From an uncultured Actinomycetes bacterium (GTDB taxonomy: Bacteria; Actinomycetota; Actinomycetes; S36-B12), in assembly GCA_903848435.1 (NCBI GenBank), contig CAINGG010000240.1, positions 1-7,476 on the forward strand: a stretch of 7,476 nt of DNA, written 5' to 3'. The notes under the pieces are model-generated. The model did not search any database and was not told the DNA's origin. It saw nothing but the letters and a program-made list of their open reading frames with translations. Below are positions 1 to 6,637 of the stretch, one piece after another. The position numbers and the translations under genes are program-made. Numbering within the stretch: position 1 is the first letter of the stretch; every line of letters starts with the position of its first letter.

Positions 1-715
1 GGGCGGCGTGTACGCCGTTGCCACGTCTGCGGCACCGGCCGAGGCAGTGGCGACGGGGGACCAGACCGCGATCGACGAGGGCAAGCGGCTCTACCTCGAG
101 GGCTGCTCGTCGTGCCACGGGCTCAATGCGCAGGGCACCTCGACCGGTCCGACGCTGATCGGCGTCGGAGCCGCGGCCGTGCACTTCCAGGTCTCCACCG
201 GCCGCATGCCGATGGCCGCACCAGGTGCGCAGGCACCGGTCAAGCCCGTCGACTACTCCGAGGCCGACGTCTCCGCGATGGCCGCCTACATCGCCTCCCT
301 CGCGCCGGGCCCTGCCATCCCCACGGCCGAGCAACTCGACTATGCCGACGCTGACGTCGCCGAGGGCGGGGTGCTCTTCCGCATCAACTGCGCCCAGTGC
401 CATCAGGCCGCGGGCGGTGGTGGTGCGCTAACCCAGGGCAAGCACGCCCCGAGCCTCATGGAGGCTTCTCCCCAGGAGATCTACGAGGCCATGCTCACGG
501 GCCCGCAAAACATGCCCGTCTTCGCCGATACCACCCTGCGCGTGGAAGACAAGCAGGCGATCATCGCCTACATCGTCGACCTGCAGCAGTCCGACAGCCC
601 CGGCGGTCTCGCGCTGGGTCGCCTCGGCCCGGTGACCGAGGGCCTCTTCCTGTGGGCTGGCGTCATCGCCGTCTTCATCGGCCTGGCCGTCTGGATCGGG
701 ATCAAGGCCCGATGA
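1..715 (+). CDS. qcrC: Cytochrome bcc complex dihaem cytochrome c subunit QcrC (5' partial)
   Basis: This is the membrane-anchored dihaem cytochrome c of the actinobacterial menaquinol:cytochrome c reductase. It passes electrons from the Rieske protein straight to oxidase subunit II, replacing a soluble cytochrome c. The frame is open to the window edge (first full codon at base 2), so the start and the N-terminal membrane anchor are cut off. Residue numbers here count from the GTG at base 8, which is probably internal. Two CxxCH haem-c sites are visible: CSSCH at 33-37 (base 104) and CAQCH at 128-132 (base 389). Likely axial methionines are M67 or M69 (in GRMPM) and M169 (in QNMPVF). A C-terminal membrane helix spans about 213-232. 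The family is usually about 270-280 residues, so about 35-40 are missing. The stop overlaps the qcrA start (ATGA, 712-715). Identity is very secure. Confidence 0.95.
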   Translation, partial: GGVYAVATSAAPAEAVATGDQTAIDEGKRLYLEGCSSCHGLNAQGTSTGPTLIGVGAAAVHFQVSTGRMPMAAPGAQAPVKPVDYSEADVSAMAAYIASLAPGPAIPTAEQLDYADADVAEGGVLFRINCAQCHQAAGGGGALTQGKHAPSLMEASPQEIYEAMLTGPQNMPVFADTTLRVEDKQAIIAYIVDLQQSDSPGGLALGRLGPVTEGLFLWAGVIAVFIGLAVWIGIKAR

Positions 716-1821
716 GCGAGATCAGCACGCGCGACAGCGAGTCGCTCCCCGACCACGGACACGATGCGCCGGACGGCGTCAACCCGGACGACCTTGCCCG
801 CCCGCTCTACGAGGGCCCCGGCGCACTGCCCGCCGCCGATATCCCGCACCGCCCGCGACGCAGTGACTTCGATCCCAAGGCCGCACGCCGTGCCGAGCGC
901 CAGGTCGCCGCGCTCTTCGTGTTCGCGATGCTCATGTTCATCGTGTTCTGCGTCGGTTACATCGCCATCGACCCGCTGACCGCCGTCTACGTGCCGATGT
1001 TCGGCGAAGTGGGCGCGCAGAACTTCGTGCTCGGCCTCACGCTGGGGCTCGGCGTCTTCTGCATCGGCGCCGGCGCCATCCAGTGGGCCAAGAAGCTCAT
1101 GCCCGACGTCGAGGTCGTGCAGGAGCGCCACGAGCTCAAGTCCACCCCGCACGAGGACGCCGAGGCCGCTGAGCAGTACGAGCGAGGCAAGGAGGAGTCC
1201 GGCTTCGGGCAGTACCGCATCATCCGCCGCACCCTCATCGGAGCCGTGGCGCTGCTGCCGATCCCCGCCATCATCCTGTTGCGTGACCTGTGGACCCCCA
1301 AGGACGGCGGCTTCGGTCCCAGCCCCACCGAGCTGCTGAGCACGACCGCGTGGGTCGAGGGCATGCCGATCGTCACCGACGGCACCTACGCCAAGATCCG
1401 CCCCGAGGACATCCCGGTCGGGGGCCTGGTCTCGGCCCTGCCCGAAGACATCATGGAAATCCAGGAGGAGGAGCACAACCTCAACGCCCGCGGCAAGGCG
1501 GCGATCATCCTGGTGCGCATGGAGCCCGACGAGATCCGCGCCCAGCAGGGCGACGGCTGGGACTACCAGGGGATCCTGGCGTATTCCAAGATCTGCACCC
1601 ACGTGGGCTGCCCCATCGCCCTCTACGAGCACCGCACGCACCACCTGCTCTGCCCGTGCCACCAGTCGACCTTCGACCTGGCCGACGCGGGGAACGTCGT
1701 CTTTGGGCCTGCTGCTCGGAGCATGCCCCAGTTGCCGATCGGCGTGAATGAGGAAGGATTCCTCGTGGCTAAGGCACCCTTCGCAGTGCCGGTCGGACCG
1801 AGTTTCTGGGAGCGTGGATGA
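712..1821 (+). CDS. qcrA: Cytochrome bcc complex Rieske iron-sulfur subunit QcrA
   Basis: This 369-residue Rieske [2Fe-2S] protein takes one electron from menaquinol at the QcrB Qo site and gives it to QcrC. Box I is CTHVGC at 295-300 and box II is CPCHQS at 314-319. By family analogy the cluster ligands are C295, H297, C314 and H317, with a C300-C316 disulfide. Three membrane segments lie at about 66-88, 104-126 and 175-192, the actinobacterial arrangement rather than the single-helix mitochondrial type. A twin-arginine pair (R172-R173, in IIRRTLIG) sits directly before helix 3. In Streptomyces, Sec inserts helices 1-2 and Tat exports the folded cluster domain after helix 3, and the same is inferred here. 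The charged loop between helices 2 and 3 should be cytoplasmic. The ATG at 712 is chosen because it makes the 4-base overlap with qcrC and gives a normal N-terminus. The frame stays open upstream, but that stretch is qcrC read in another frame. Confidence 0.95.
   Translation: MSEISTRDSESLPDHGHDAPDGVNPDDLARPLYEGPGALPAADIPHRPRRSDFDPKAARRAERQVAALFVFAMLMFIVFCVGYIAIDPLTAVYVPMFGEVGAQNFVLGLTLGLGVFCIGAGAIQWAKKLMPDVEVVQERHELKSTPHEDAEAAEQYERGKEESGFGQYRIIRRTLIGAVALLPIPAIILLRDLWTPKDGGFGPSPTELLSTTAWVEGMPIVTDGTYAKIRPEDIPVGGLVSALPEDIMEIQEEEHNLNARGKAAIILVRMEPDEIRAQQGDGWDYQGILAYSKICTHVGCPIALYEHRTHHLLCPCHQSTFDLADAGNVVFGPAARSMPQLPIGVNEEGFLVAKAPFAVPVGPSFWERG
1808..1812 (+). promoter_or_regulatory. Ribosome binding site for qcrB
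   Basis: GGGAG lies five bases before the ATG at 1818, inside the last codons of qcrA. It supports that start and suggests that qcrB is translated both by its own initiation and by coupling to qcrA. Confidence 0.55.
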
Positions 1822-3563
1822 GCACCACCGAGAAGATCGGCGGCACGGTCGCCACCTATGTGGACGATCGCACGGGGTCCAACAAGTTCCTCGCGCGCAA
1901 CCTCAAGAAGGTCTTCCCCGACCACTGGTCCTTCATGCTGGGCGAGATCGCCCTCTACAGCTTCATCGTCGTGCTGCTCACCGGCGTCTTCCTGACCCTC
2001 TTCTACAAGCCGAGCATGATCGAGGTCGTCTACGACGGCTCCTACGTCCCGCTCAAGGGCGTCACGATGTCGGAGGCCTACGCCTCGACCCTCAACATCT
2101 CCTTCGACGTACGCGGCGGCCTGCTGATCCGCCAGATGCACCACTGGGCGGCGCTGCTCTTCATCGCCGCCATGAGCGTGCACATGTTCCGCGTCTTCTT
2201 CACCGGTGCCTTCCGCAAGCCGCGCGAGTTCAACTGGATCATCGGCATCGCGCTGATCACCCTCGGCCTGGCCGCCGGCTTCTCCGGCTACTCGCTCCCC
2301 GACGACCTGCTGTCCGGCACGGGCCTGCAGATCGCCCGCGGCATCGTCCAGGCGATCCCGATCGTGGGCACCTGGGGTGCCTTCCTGCTCTTCGATGGCG
2401 AGTTCCCCGGCACCGAGTTCATCTCACGCCTCTACGGCGTGCACATCCTGCTCGTGCCCGGCCTCATCCTGGCGCTCATCACGGTGCACCTGATGATGGT
2501 CTGGACCCAGAAGCACACGCAGTTCCCCGGGCCGGGCCGCACCAACAACAACGTGGTCGGCTACCCGCTGATGCCCATCTACATGGCCAAGGCCGGCGGC
2601 TTCTTCTTCGTCGTCTTCGGCGTCATCATCCTGATCTCCGGCCTGGTGACCATCAACCCGATCTGGATCTTCGGGCCCTACACCCCCGATCAAGTCTCCG
2701 CGGGGTCCCAGCCCGACTGGTACATCGGCTGGCTTGACGGCGCCCTGCGCCTCATGCCGAATATCGAGACGGTCATCTTCGGCTTCACGATCTCGTGGAA
2801 CGTCTTCATCCCGTCGGTTGTCGTGCCCGGCATCGTCTTCACCGTAGCCGCCTTCTATCCCTTCATCGAAGCGTGGGCCACGGGCGACAAGCGCAACCAC
2901 AACCTGCTCGATCGCCCGCGCAATGCGCCCACCCGCACGGCCATCGGCGTCATGGCGATCACCTTCTACTTCCTGCTCTTCATCGGCGGCGGCAACGACA
3001 TCATCGCGATCACCTTCGACCTGTCGATCAACTCGATCATCTGGTTCCTGCGGATCGCCATCTTCGTGCTGCCCCCGATCGCCTTCGTGATCACCCGGCG
3101 CACGTGCATCGCCCTGCAGCGCAGGGACCGCGAGAAGCTTCTGCATGGCTACGAGTCGGGCCGGATCCTGCGGCTGCCGCACGGCGAGTTCATCGAGGTG
3201 CACGAGCCGCTGCCCCCCAAGGAGCGCGCCGTCCTGGAGTCAGCCATCGAGTCCTATCGTGCGCCGCTACCCGCACCGCAAAAGGTCGATGCCAACGGCG
3301 TGCGCAACAAGCGCTACCGCCTCGACGTGCTGCGTTCGAAGCTGTCGCACTGGTACTACGCCGACGACATCAAGCCGCCGACCCGCGAGGAGATCGACGC
3401 CGGCCAGGCCCACGTGGCGCACGATGCCGAGCTCGAGGCACCGCTGCACGAGTACGACGAGGCGTCGACCGTCATGGTGCCCTTCCACGGCGGCATCCTG
3501 CACACCGAGGGTGAGCCCAAGACCAACAAGGAACAGCTCGAGGAGCGCGGCGGCAACCTCTAG
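1818..3563 (+). CDS. qcrB: Cytochrome bcc complex cytochrome b subunit QcrB
   Basis: This 581-residue cytochrome b holds the Qo and Qi quinone sites and both b haems. Helices 1-4 (about 39-63, 108-128, 139-160, 205-227) form the cytochrome b N-terminal domain and helices 5-8 (about 258-282, 326-350, 374-392, 402-427) the C-terminal domain, fused in one chain. Haem ligands by alignment to the family are H108/H122 in helix 2 and H209/H224 in helix 4. The second pair is one residue further apart than the first, as in cytochrome b6 rather than mitochondrial cytochrome b. The Qo loop motif is PDWY (299-302), in place of the mitochondrial PEWY. After helix 8 comes a hydrophilic cytoplasmic tail of about 150 residues, rich in charged residues. 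Such a tail is typical of actinobacteria, though total length is somewhat above the roughly 545-550 I recall for Streptomyces and mycobacteria. The start overlaps the qcrA stop (ATGA, 1818-1821). Confidence 0.96.
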   Translation: MSTTEKIGGTVATYVDDRTGSNKFLARNLKKVFPDHWSFMLGEIALYSFIVVLLTGVFLTLFYKPSMIEVVYDGSYVPLKGVTMSEAYASTLNISFDVRGGLLIRQMHHWAALLFIAAMSVHMFRVFFTGAFRKPREFNWIIGIALITLGLAAGFSGYSLPDDLLSGTGLQIARGIVQAIPIVGTWGAFLLFDGEFPGTEFISRLYGVHILLVPGLILALITVHLMMVWTQKHTQFPGPGRTNNNVVGYPLMPIYMAKAGGFFFVVFGVIILISGLVTINPIWIFGPYTPDQVSAGSQPDWYIGWLDGALRLMPNIETVIFGFTISWNVFIPSVVVPGIVFTVAAFYPFIEAWATGDKRNHNLLDRPRNAPTRTAIGVMAITFYFLLFIGGGNDIIAITFDLSINSIIWFLRIAIFVLPPIAFVITRRTCIALQRRDREKLLHGYESGRILRLPHGEFIEVHEPLPPKERAVLESAIESYRAPLPAPQKVDANGVRNKRYRLDVLRSKLSHWYYADDIKPPTREEIDAGQAHVAHDAELEAPLHEYDEASTVMVPFHGGILHTEGEPKTNKEQLEERGGNL

Positions 3564-3564
3564 G

Positions 3565-3577
3565 CCGGTCAGACCGG
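3565..3577. repeat. 13-base palindrome after qcrB
   Basis: CCGGTC, one central A, then GACCGG form a perfect 6+1+6 inverted repeat two bases after the qcrB stop. As RNA it could fold only a small hairpin (5 bp, 3-base loop) with no T-run, so it is a weak terminator at best. As DNA it has the dyad form of a protein-binding operator. It lies just upstream of the -10-like box of the next gene. Function is not established. Confidence 0.35.
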
Positions 3578-3583
3578 GCGCGA

Positions 3584-3589
3584 TAGCGT
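3584..3589 (+). promoter_or_regulatory. Possible -10 box for a leaderless transcript of the secreted-protein gene
   Basis: TAGCGT fits the actinobacterial TANNNT -10 pattern and lies seven bases before the GTG at 3597, so a transcript could begin at or near the start codon. No Shine-Dalgarno sequence is visible before that start. No recognisable -35 box is found 16-19 bases upstream, where the qcrB stop and the palindrome lie. The alternative is simple read-through from qcrCAB. Confidence 0.25.
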
Positions 3590-3596
3590 CTGGGCC

Positions 3597-4451
3597 GTGA
3601 TGCATCGGGTCGTTTTCCACCGGGCTGCGACCATCGCTGGCATTGCCATCCTGCTTGTAGGCTCCCCCGTCGCTGCGGGCGCCGCTGCCGGGACACCGAC
3701 CGGTGATCCCCTGGCCATGTGCGCCGCCATGGGCACCACCACGGTCGCCGGCACCAGCGTGCCCACCTGCCGCGCGTTCCACAGCTCGGGCTCCGCTGTC
3801 CGAGTGCCAGGCGACACCGCCACCGCCACCTACGGTCTTTGGGACGGCAGCGGACTCCTCACGCGCACGGGCACGATCCCCACGTCCGGTGACGGCTGGG
3901 ACCAGCTCATCGACGTCCGCGGGCTCTACATCCGTGCCTCCGTCGTCGGCGGCCAGGCGGTCGGCCCCGTGCCGGCGCTGCTGGTGAAGTCCTCCGCCGT
4001 GCTCGAACCGCTGGTCGGCCTGCAGGCACGCGTGAAGGTGACCTGGATTTCCCCGCCCGACGGCGCCGCGGACGCCACGGCTCTTCTGCGCTTCCCGTCG
4101 CGTACGACGGCGCAGATCGCGACCTACCGCCACGGGCTACGCGTCGATGGCAGCTGCATCAAGGCCCTGGCCAGGACCCCTGCTGACCGAGCGCTCTACG
4201 CGCCGTACTTCGCCAAGGGTGGTCTGGAGTTGCTGTGGTTCCCCGGCATGCACATGCCACTCGACTCCGAGATCGTCATCGACTCCCCCAGCGGCCCGAG
4301 TTGGATGACCCCCGGGCCAGCGCTGATCGACCTATTGTCCACGGGCTGGCAGCCCAGTCGGGTGTCGTTCACCATCCACGCCAACCCGATCGGCACCCCG
4401 GCAAACCTCGATGGGCCGCTCTCGGCGCCGGGTGACAGCGACCGCTGCTAG
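3597..4451 (+). CDS. Probable secreted protein of unknown function, four cysteines
   Basis: I do not recognise a family for this 284-residue protein. Its N-terminus looks like a Sec signal peptide: basic residues (R4, H8, R9), a hydrophobic core at about 11-27, and an Ala/Gly-rich cleavage region at about 26-32. No cysteine follows the core, so it is not an obvious lipoprotein. The mature part has no other membrane helix and exactly four cysteines (C42, C58, C187, C284, the last being the final residue), which could form two disulfides outside the cytoplasm. Several alternating polar/hydrophobic stretches (about 74-95, 144-152, 255-262) suggest beta strands. A FPGMHMP patch (215-221) puts two Met and one His together. 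The gene begins 33 bases after qcrB and could be read from the same transcript. The start could be GTG 3597 or ATG 3600. Position suggests a link to the respiratory complex or its assembly, but this is inference only. Confidence 0.75.
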   Translation: MMHRVVFHRAATIAGIAILLVGSPVAAGAAAGTPTGDPLAMCAAMGTTTVAGTSVPTCRAFHSSGSAVRVPGDTATATYGLWDGSGLLTRTGTIPTSGDGWDQLIDVRGLYIRASVVGGQAVGPVPALLVKSSAVLEPLVGLQARVKVTWISPPDGAADATALLRFPSRTTAQIATYRHGLRVDGSCIKALARTPADRALYAPYFAKGGLELLWFPGMHMPLDSEIVIDSPSGPSWMTPGPALIDLLSTGWQPSRVSFTIHANPIGTPANLDGPLSAPGDSDRC

Positions 4452-4463
4452 GCCGCGGGACAT

Positions 4464-4507
4464 GGTCAACCGGCACCCGATGGCCGCATCGACCTCGTGC
4501 CGTGACC
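4464..4507. terminator. Nested inverted repeat between convergent genes, candidate two-way terminator
   Basis: The outer arms are 4464-4476 (GGTCA, AC bulge, CGGCAC) and 4497-4507 (GTGCCGTGACC). They give 11 base pairs with a 2-base bulge. The 20-base loop holds a second perfect hairpin, CGATG-GCCG-CATCG (4478-4491). The structure fills most of the 57-base gap between the stop of the secreted-protein gene (4451) and the stop of ctaF (4509), where two convergent transcripts must end. There is no T-run on either side, which is common for terminators in high-GC actinobacteria. Because the structure is close to symmetrical it should fold in RNA from either strand. Confidence 0.6.
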
Positions 4508-4508
4508 G

Positions 4509-4904
4509 CTAGCGGGCGAAGGCGCCGCGGTAGTACTCGAAGAGCCAGCCGATCAGCGACACGAAGAGCACGCACAGGCCGAGCACGACGAGCCATGCCG
4601 CGAAGATGAAGCCCAGGGCGATCATCATGGCCGCGAAGCCGACGGGCAGCGGCCACCAGCTGTGCGGGCTGTAGAAGCCGTACTCCGGATCCGCCTCATC
4701 GATATCGGCGTTGTCGCGATCCTCGGGGAGCGCGTCGAGGCGCTTGCCGGTGTAAAGCATGTAGAAGGCGACGAGGAAGGCCAGGGCCCCGGTCATCACC
4801 AGGCCGGTGGTGCCGATCTCGTCACGGCTGAAGTAGAAGTAGATGGCAGCGACGCCGAAGAAGAAGATGGCGCCGAGGGCGAAGAGCCAGCCGCTGATCT
4901 TCAC
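4509..4904 (-). CDS. ctaF: Cytochrome c oxidase subunit IV, actinobacterial type (CtaF)
   Basis: This 131-residue membrane protein is the small fourth subunit of the actinobacterial aa3 oxidase. The family has no catalytic residues and packs against CtaD in the supercomplex. Four membrane helices are visible in two hairpins (about 4-25, 33-52, 84-103, 104-122). Between them is an acidic loop (about 56-73) followed by the family-typical GFYSPHSWWPL (76-86). EYYRG (123-127) near the C-terminus is also typical. The start is GTG at 4904-4902, which overlaps the ctaD stop (GTGA). A purine-rich GAAGG lies about 10 bases before it as a modest ribosome site. It is the last gene of the ctaC-ctaD-ctaF run and ends against the convergent hairpin. 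Length is normal for the family. Confidence 0.93.
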   Translation of the reverse strand: MKISGWLFALGAIFFFGVAAIYFYFSRDEIGTTGLVMTGALAFLVAFYMLYTGKRLDALPEDRDNADIDEADPEYGFYSPHSWWPLPVGFAAMMIALGFIFAAWLVVLGLCVLFVSLIGWLFEYYRGAFAR

Positions 4905-6637
4905 GAGTTGCCCGCCTTCGAAGACGACGCAGTCGCCAGCGCCGGGGCCGAGGAGCCGTGCCCATCATCGGCGAGCTCGGGGTGGTGCAGGTCGAAGGCC
5001 GGGCGCTCGGAGCGGATGCGCGGCAGCGACGTGAAGTTGTGCCGCGGCGGCGGGCACGAAGTGGCCCACTCCAGCGAATTGCCCCAGCCCCACGGATCGT
5101 CGACGGTCACCTTGGGAGCCGTCTTCCACGTGAGCAGGACGTTCCAGATGAAGAAGATCGTCGAGAAGCCCACGATCATCGCGCCGATCGACGACACGGT
5201 GTTGAGGGTGGTGAAGCCGTCGCTGGCGAGGTAGTCGCCGTAGCGGCGCGGCATGCCCTGGACGCCGAGCCAGTGCTGCACGAGGAAGGTCACCTGGAAG
5301 CCGATGAACACCAGCCAGAAGTGAATGTGGCCGAGCTTCTCGTTGAGCATGCGCCCGGTCATCTTGGGCCACCAGAAGTACAGGCCCGCGAAGAACAGGA
5401 AGACGACGGTGCCGAAGACGGTGTAGTGGAAGTGGGCCACCACGAAGTAGCTGTCGGACACGTGGAAGTCCAGCGGCGGCGCGGACAGGATGATGCCGGT
5501 CAAGCCGCCGAAGAGGAACGTGACCAGGAATCCCATGGTCCAGAGCATGGGCGTCTCGAAGGAGACTGACCCTCGCCACATCGTGCCGATCCAGTTGAAG
5601 AACTTCACGCCCGTGGGCACCGCGATGAGCATCGTGGTGAGGGCGAAGAACGGCAGGTAGACCGAGCCGGTGACGTACATGTGGTGCGCCCACACCGCAA
5701 CTGACAGCGCACCGATGGCCATGGTCGCGAAGACCAGGCCCTTGTAGCCGAAGATCGGCTTGCGCGAGAACACCGGGATGATTTCGCTGGCGATGCCGAA
5801 GAACGGCAGGGCGAGGATGTAGACCTCGGGGTGACCGAAGAACCAGAAGAGGTGCTGCCACAGGATCGCGCCGCCGTTCTCGGCCTCGAACACCACGGCC
5901 CCGAATTTTCGATCGATGAAGGCCACGACGAGCGCAGCCGCGAGGATCGGGAAGGCGATGAGCACTAGCACGCTGGTGATGAAGATCGTCCAGGTGAAGA
6001 TCGGCATGCGGAACATCGTCATGCCGGGGCAGCGCATGCAGAAGATCGTCGTGATGAAGTTGACGCCGCCGAGGATGGTGCCCAGGCCACCCATGGCCAG
6101 GCCGAGCAGCCACAGGTCCGCGCCGACCTCCGGGGAGTTGATGGCATTGCTCAGGGGCTGGTAGGCGAACCAACCGAAGGAGGCGGCGCCGCCGGGGGTG
6201 AAGAAGCCCAGGGCGACGGTCAGGCCACCGAAGAAGAAGAGCCAGTAGCCGAGCATGTTGAGGCGCGGGAAGGCAACGTCAGGGGCGCCGATCTGCAGGG
6301 GCATGATCACGTTGCCGAAGCCGACGAAGAGCGGCGTGGCGAAGAGGAACAGCATGATCGTGCCGTGCATCGTGAACAACTGGTTGTACTGCTCGAGCGA
6401 CAGGAACTGCATTCCGGGCGTGGCGAGCTCGGCGCGCATGACGAGGGCGAAGGCGCCGGCCATGCAGAACCAGAAGAACGCCGTCATCAAGTAGAGGTAG
6501 CCGATGGTCTTGTGGTCGGTCGAGGTGACCCACTTGACCACGGTGCGACCCATGTGGGAGCGACGCACCTGCTTGGGCGTGGGAGCAGCAGTCGGCGCAT
6601 CGGTCGGCGCGGAGACCGGGTCGTTGAGAATCGTCAC
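4901..6637 (-). CDS. ctaD: Cytochrome c oxidase subunit I, aa3 type (CtaD)
   Basis: This 578-residue haem-copper oxidase subunit I reduces O2 to water and pumps protons across the cytoplasmic membrane. Twelve membrane helices are visible between about 44 and 503. By alignment to the family, haem a ligands are H91 and H404, the haem a3 ligand is H402 (AHFHY, 401-405), and CuB ligands are H269, H318 and H319. Y273 in GHPEVY is the residue cross-linked to H269. E271 in the same motif marks an A1-type oxidase. The D-channel residues N109, D120 and N127 and the K-channel lysine K345 (PTGVK) are all present, so both proton pathways look intact. The N-terminus (about 7-22) is a Pro/Ala/Thr-rich linker. 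The C-terminal tail carries the actinobacterial CPPPRHNF stretch (528-535). The start is GTG 6637, fixed by a strong ribosome site and a GTGA overlap with the ctaC stop. Confidence 0.97.
   Translation of the reverse strand: MTILNDPVSAPTDAPTAAPTPKQVRRSHMGRTVVKWVTSTDHKTIGYLYLMTAFFWFCMAGAFALVMRAELATPGMQFLSLEQYNQLFTMHGTIMLFLFATPLFVGFGNVIMPLQIGAPDVAFPRLNMLGYWLFFFGGLTVALGFFTPGGAASFGWFAYQPLSNAINSPEVGADLWLLGLAMGGLGTILGGVNFITTIFCMRCPGMTMFRMPIFTWTIFITSVLVLIAFPILAAALVVAFIDRKFGAVVFEAENGGAILWQHLFWFFGHPEVYILALPFFGIASEIIPVFSRKPIFGYKGLVFATMAIGALSVAVWAHHMYVTGSVYLPFFALTTMLIAVPTGVKFFNWIGTMWRGSVSFETPMLWTMGFLVTFLFGGLTGIILSAPPLDFHVSDSYFVVAHFHYTVFGTVVFLFFAGLYFWWPKMTGRMLNEKLGHIHFWLVFIGFQVTFLVQHWLGVQGMPRRYGDYLASDGFTTLNTVSSIGAMIVGFSTIFFIWNVLLTWKTAPKVTVDDPWGWGNSLEWATSCPPPRHNFTSLPRIRSERPAFDLHHPELADDGHGSSAPALATASSSKAGNS

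Noticed and set aside
8..10. GTG at base 8 as the true qcrC start
   Set aside because: The frame is open to the window edge, and this start would remove the N-terminal membrane anchor expected for QcrC. The residues around it look like the outer end of that helix.
397..711. Upstream extension of the qcrA frame
   Set aside because: It lies inside qcrC, translates to Arg/Pro/Gly-rich sequence unlike any Rieske N-terminus, and the ATG at 712 gives the usual overlap.
568..1662. Long minus-strand open frame of 364 codons opposite qcrC and qcrA
   Set aside because: Its product is low-complexity and rich in Arg, Asp, Gly and Val with no domain. It mirrors the codon bias of the real plus-strand genes, whose catalytic motifs are intact.
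2424..3203. Minus-strand open frame of 259 codons opposite qcrB
   Set aside because: The product is almost wholly charged repeats of Asp, Glu, His and Arg, a typical mirror of a high-GC membrane protein gene.
4662..5569. Plus-strand open frames opposite ctaF and ctaD
   Set aside because: They have no domain or membrane segment, are rich in Glu, Val and Arg, and cross two firmly identified genes.
4965..6173. Minus-strand open frame of 402 codons inside ctaD in another frame
   Set aside because: It is Arg/His/Leu-rich shadow sequence. The overlapping ctaD frame has every oxidase ligand and channel residue.
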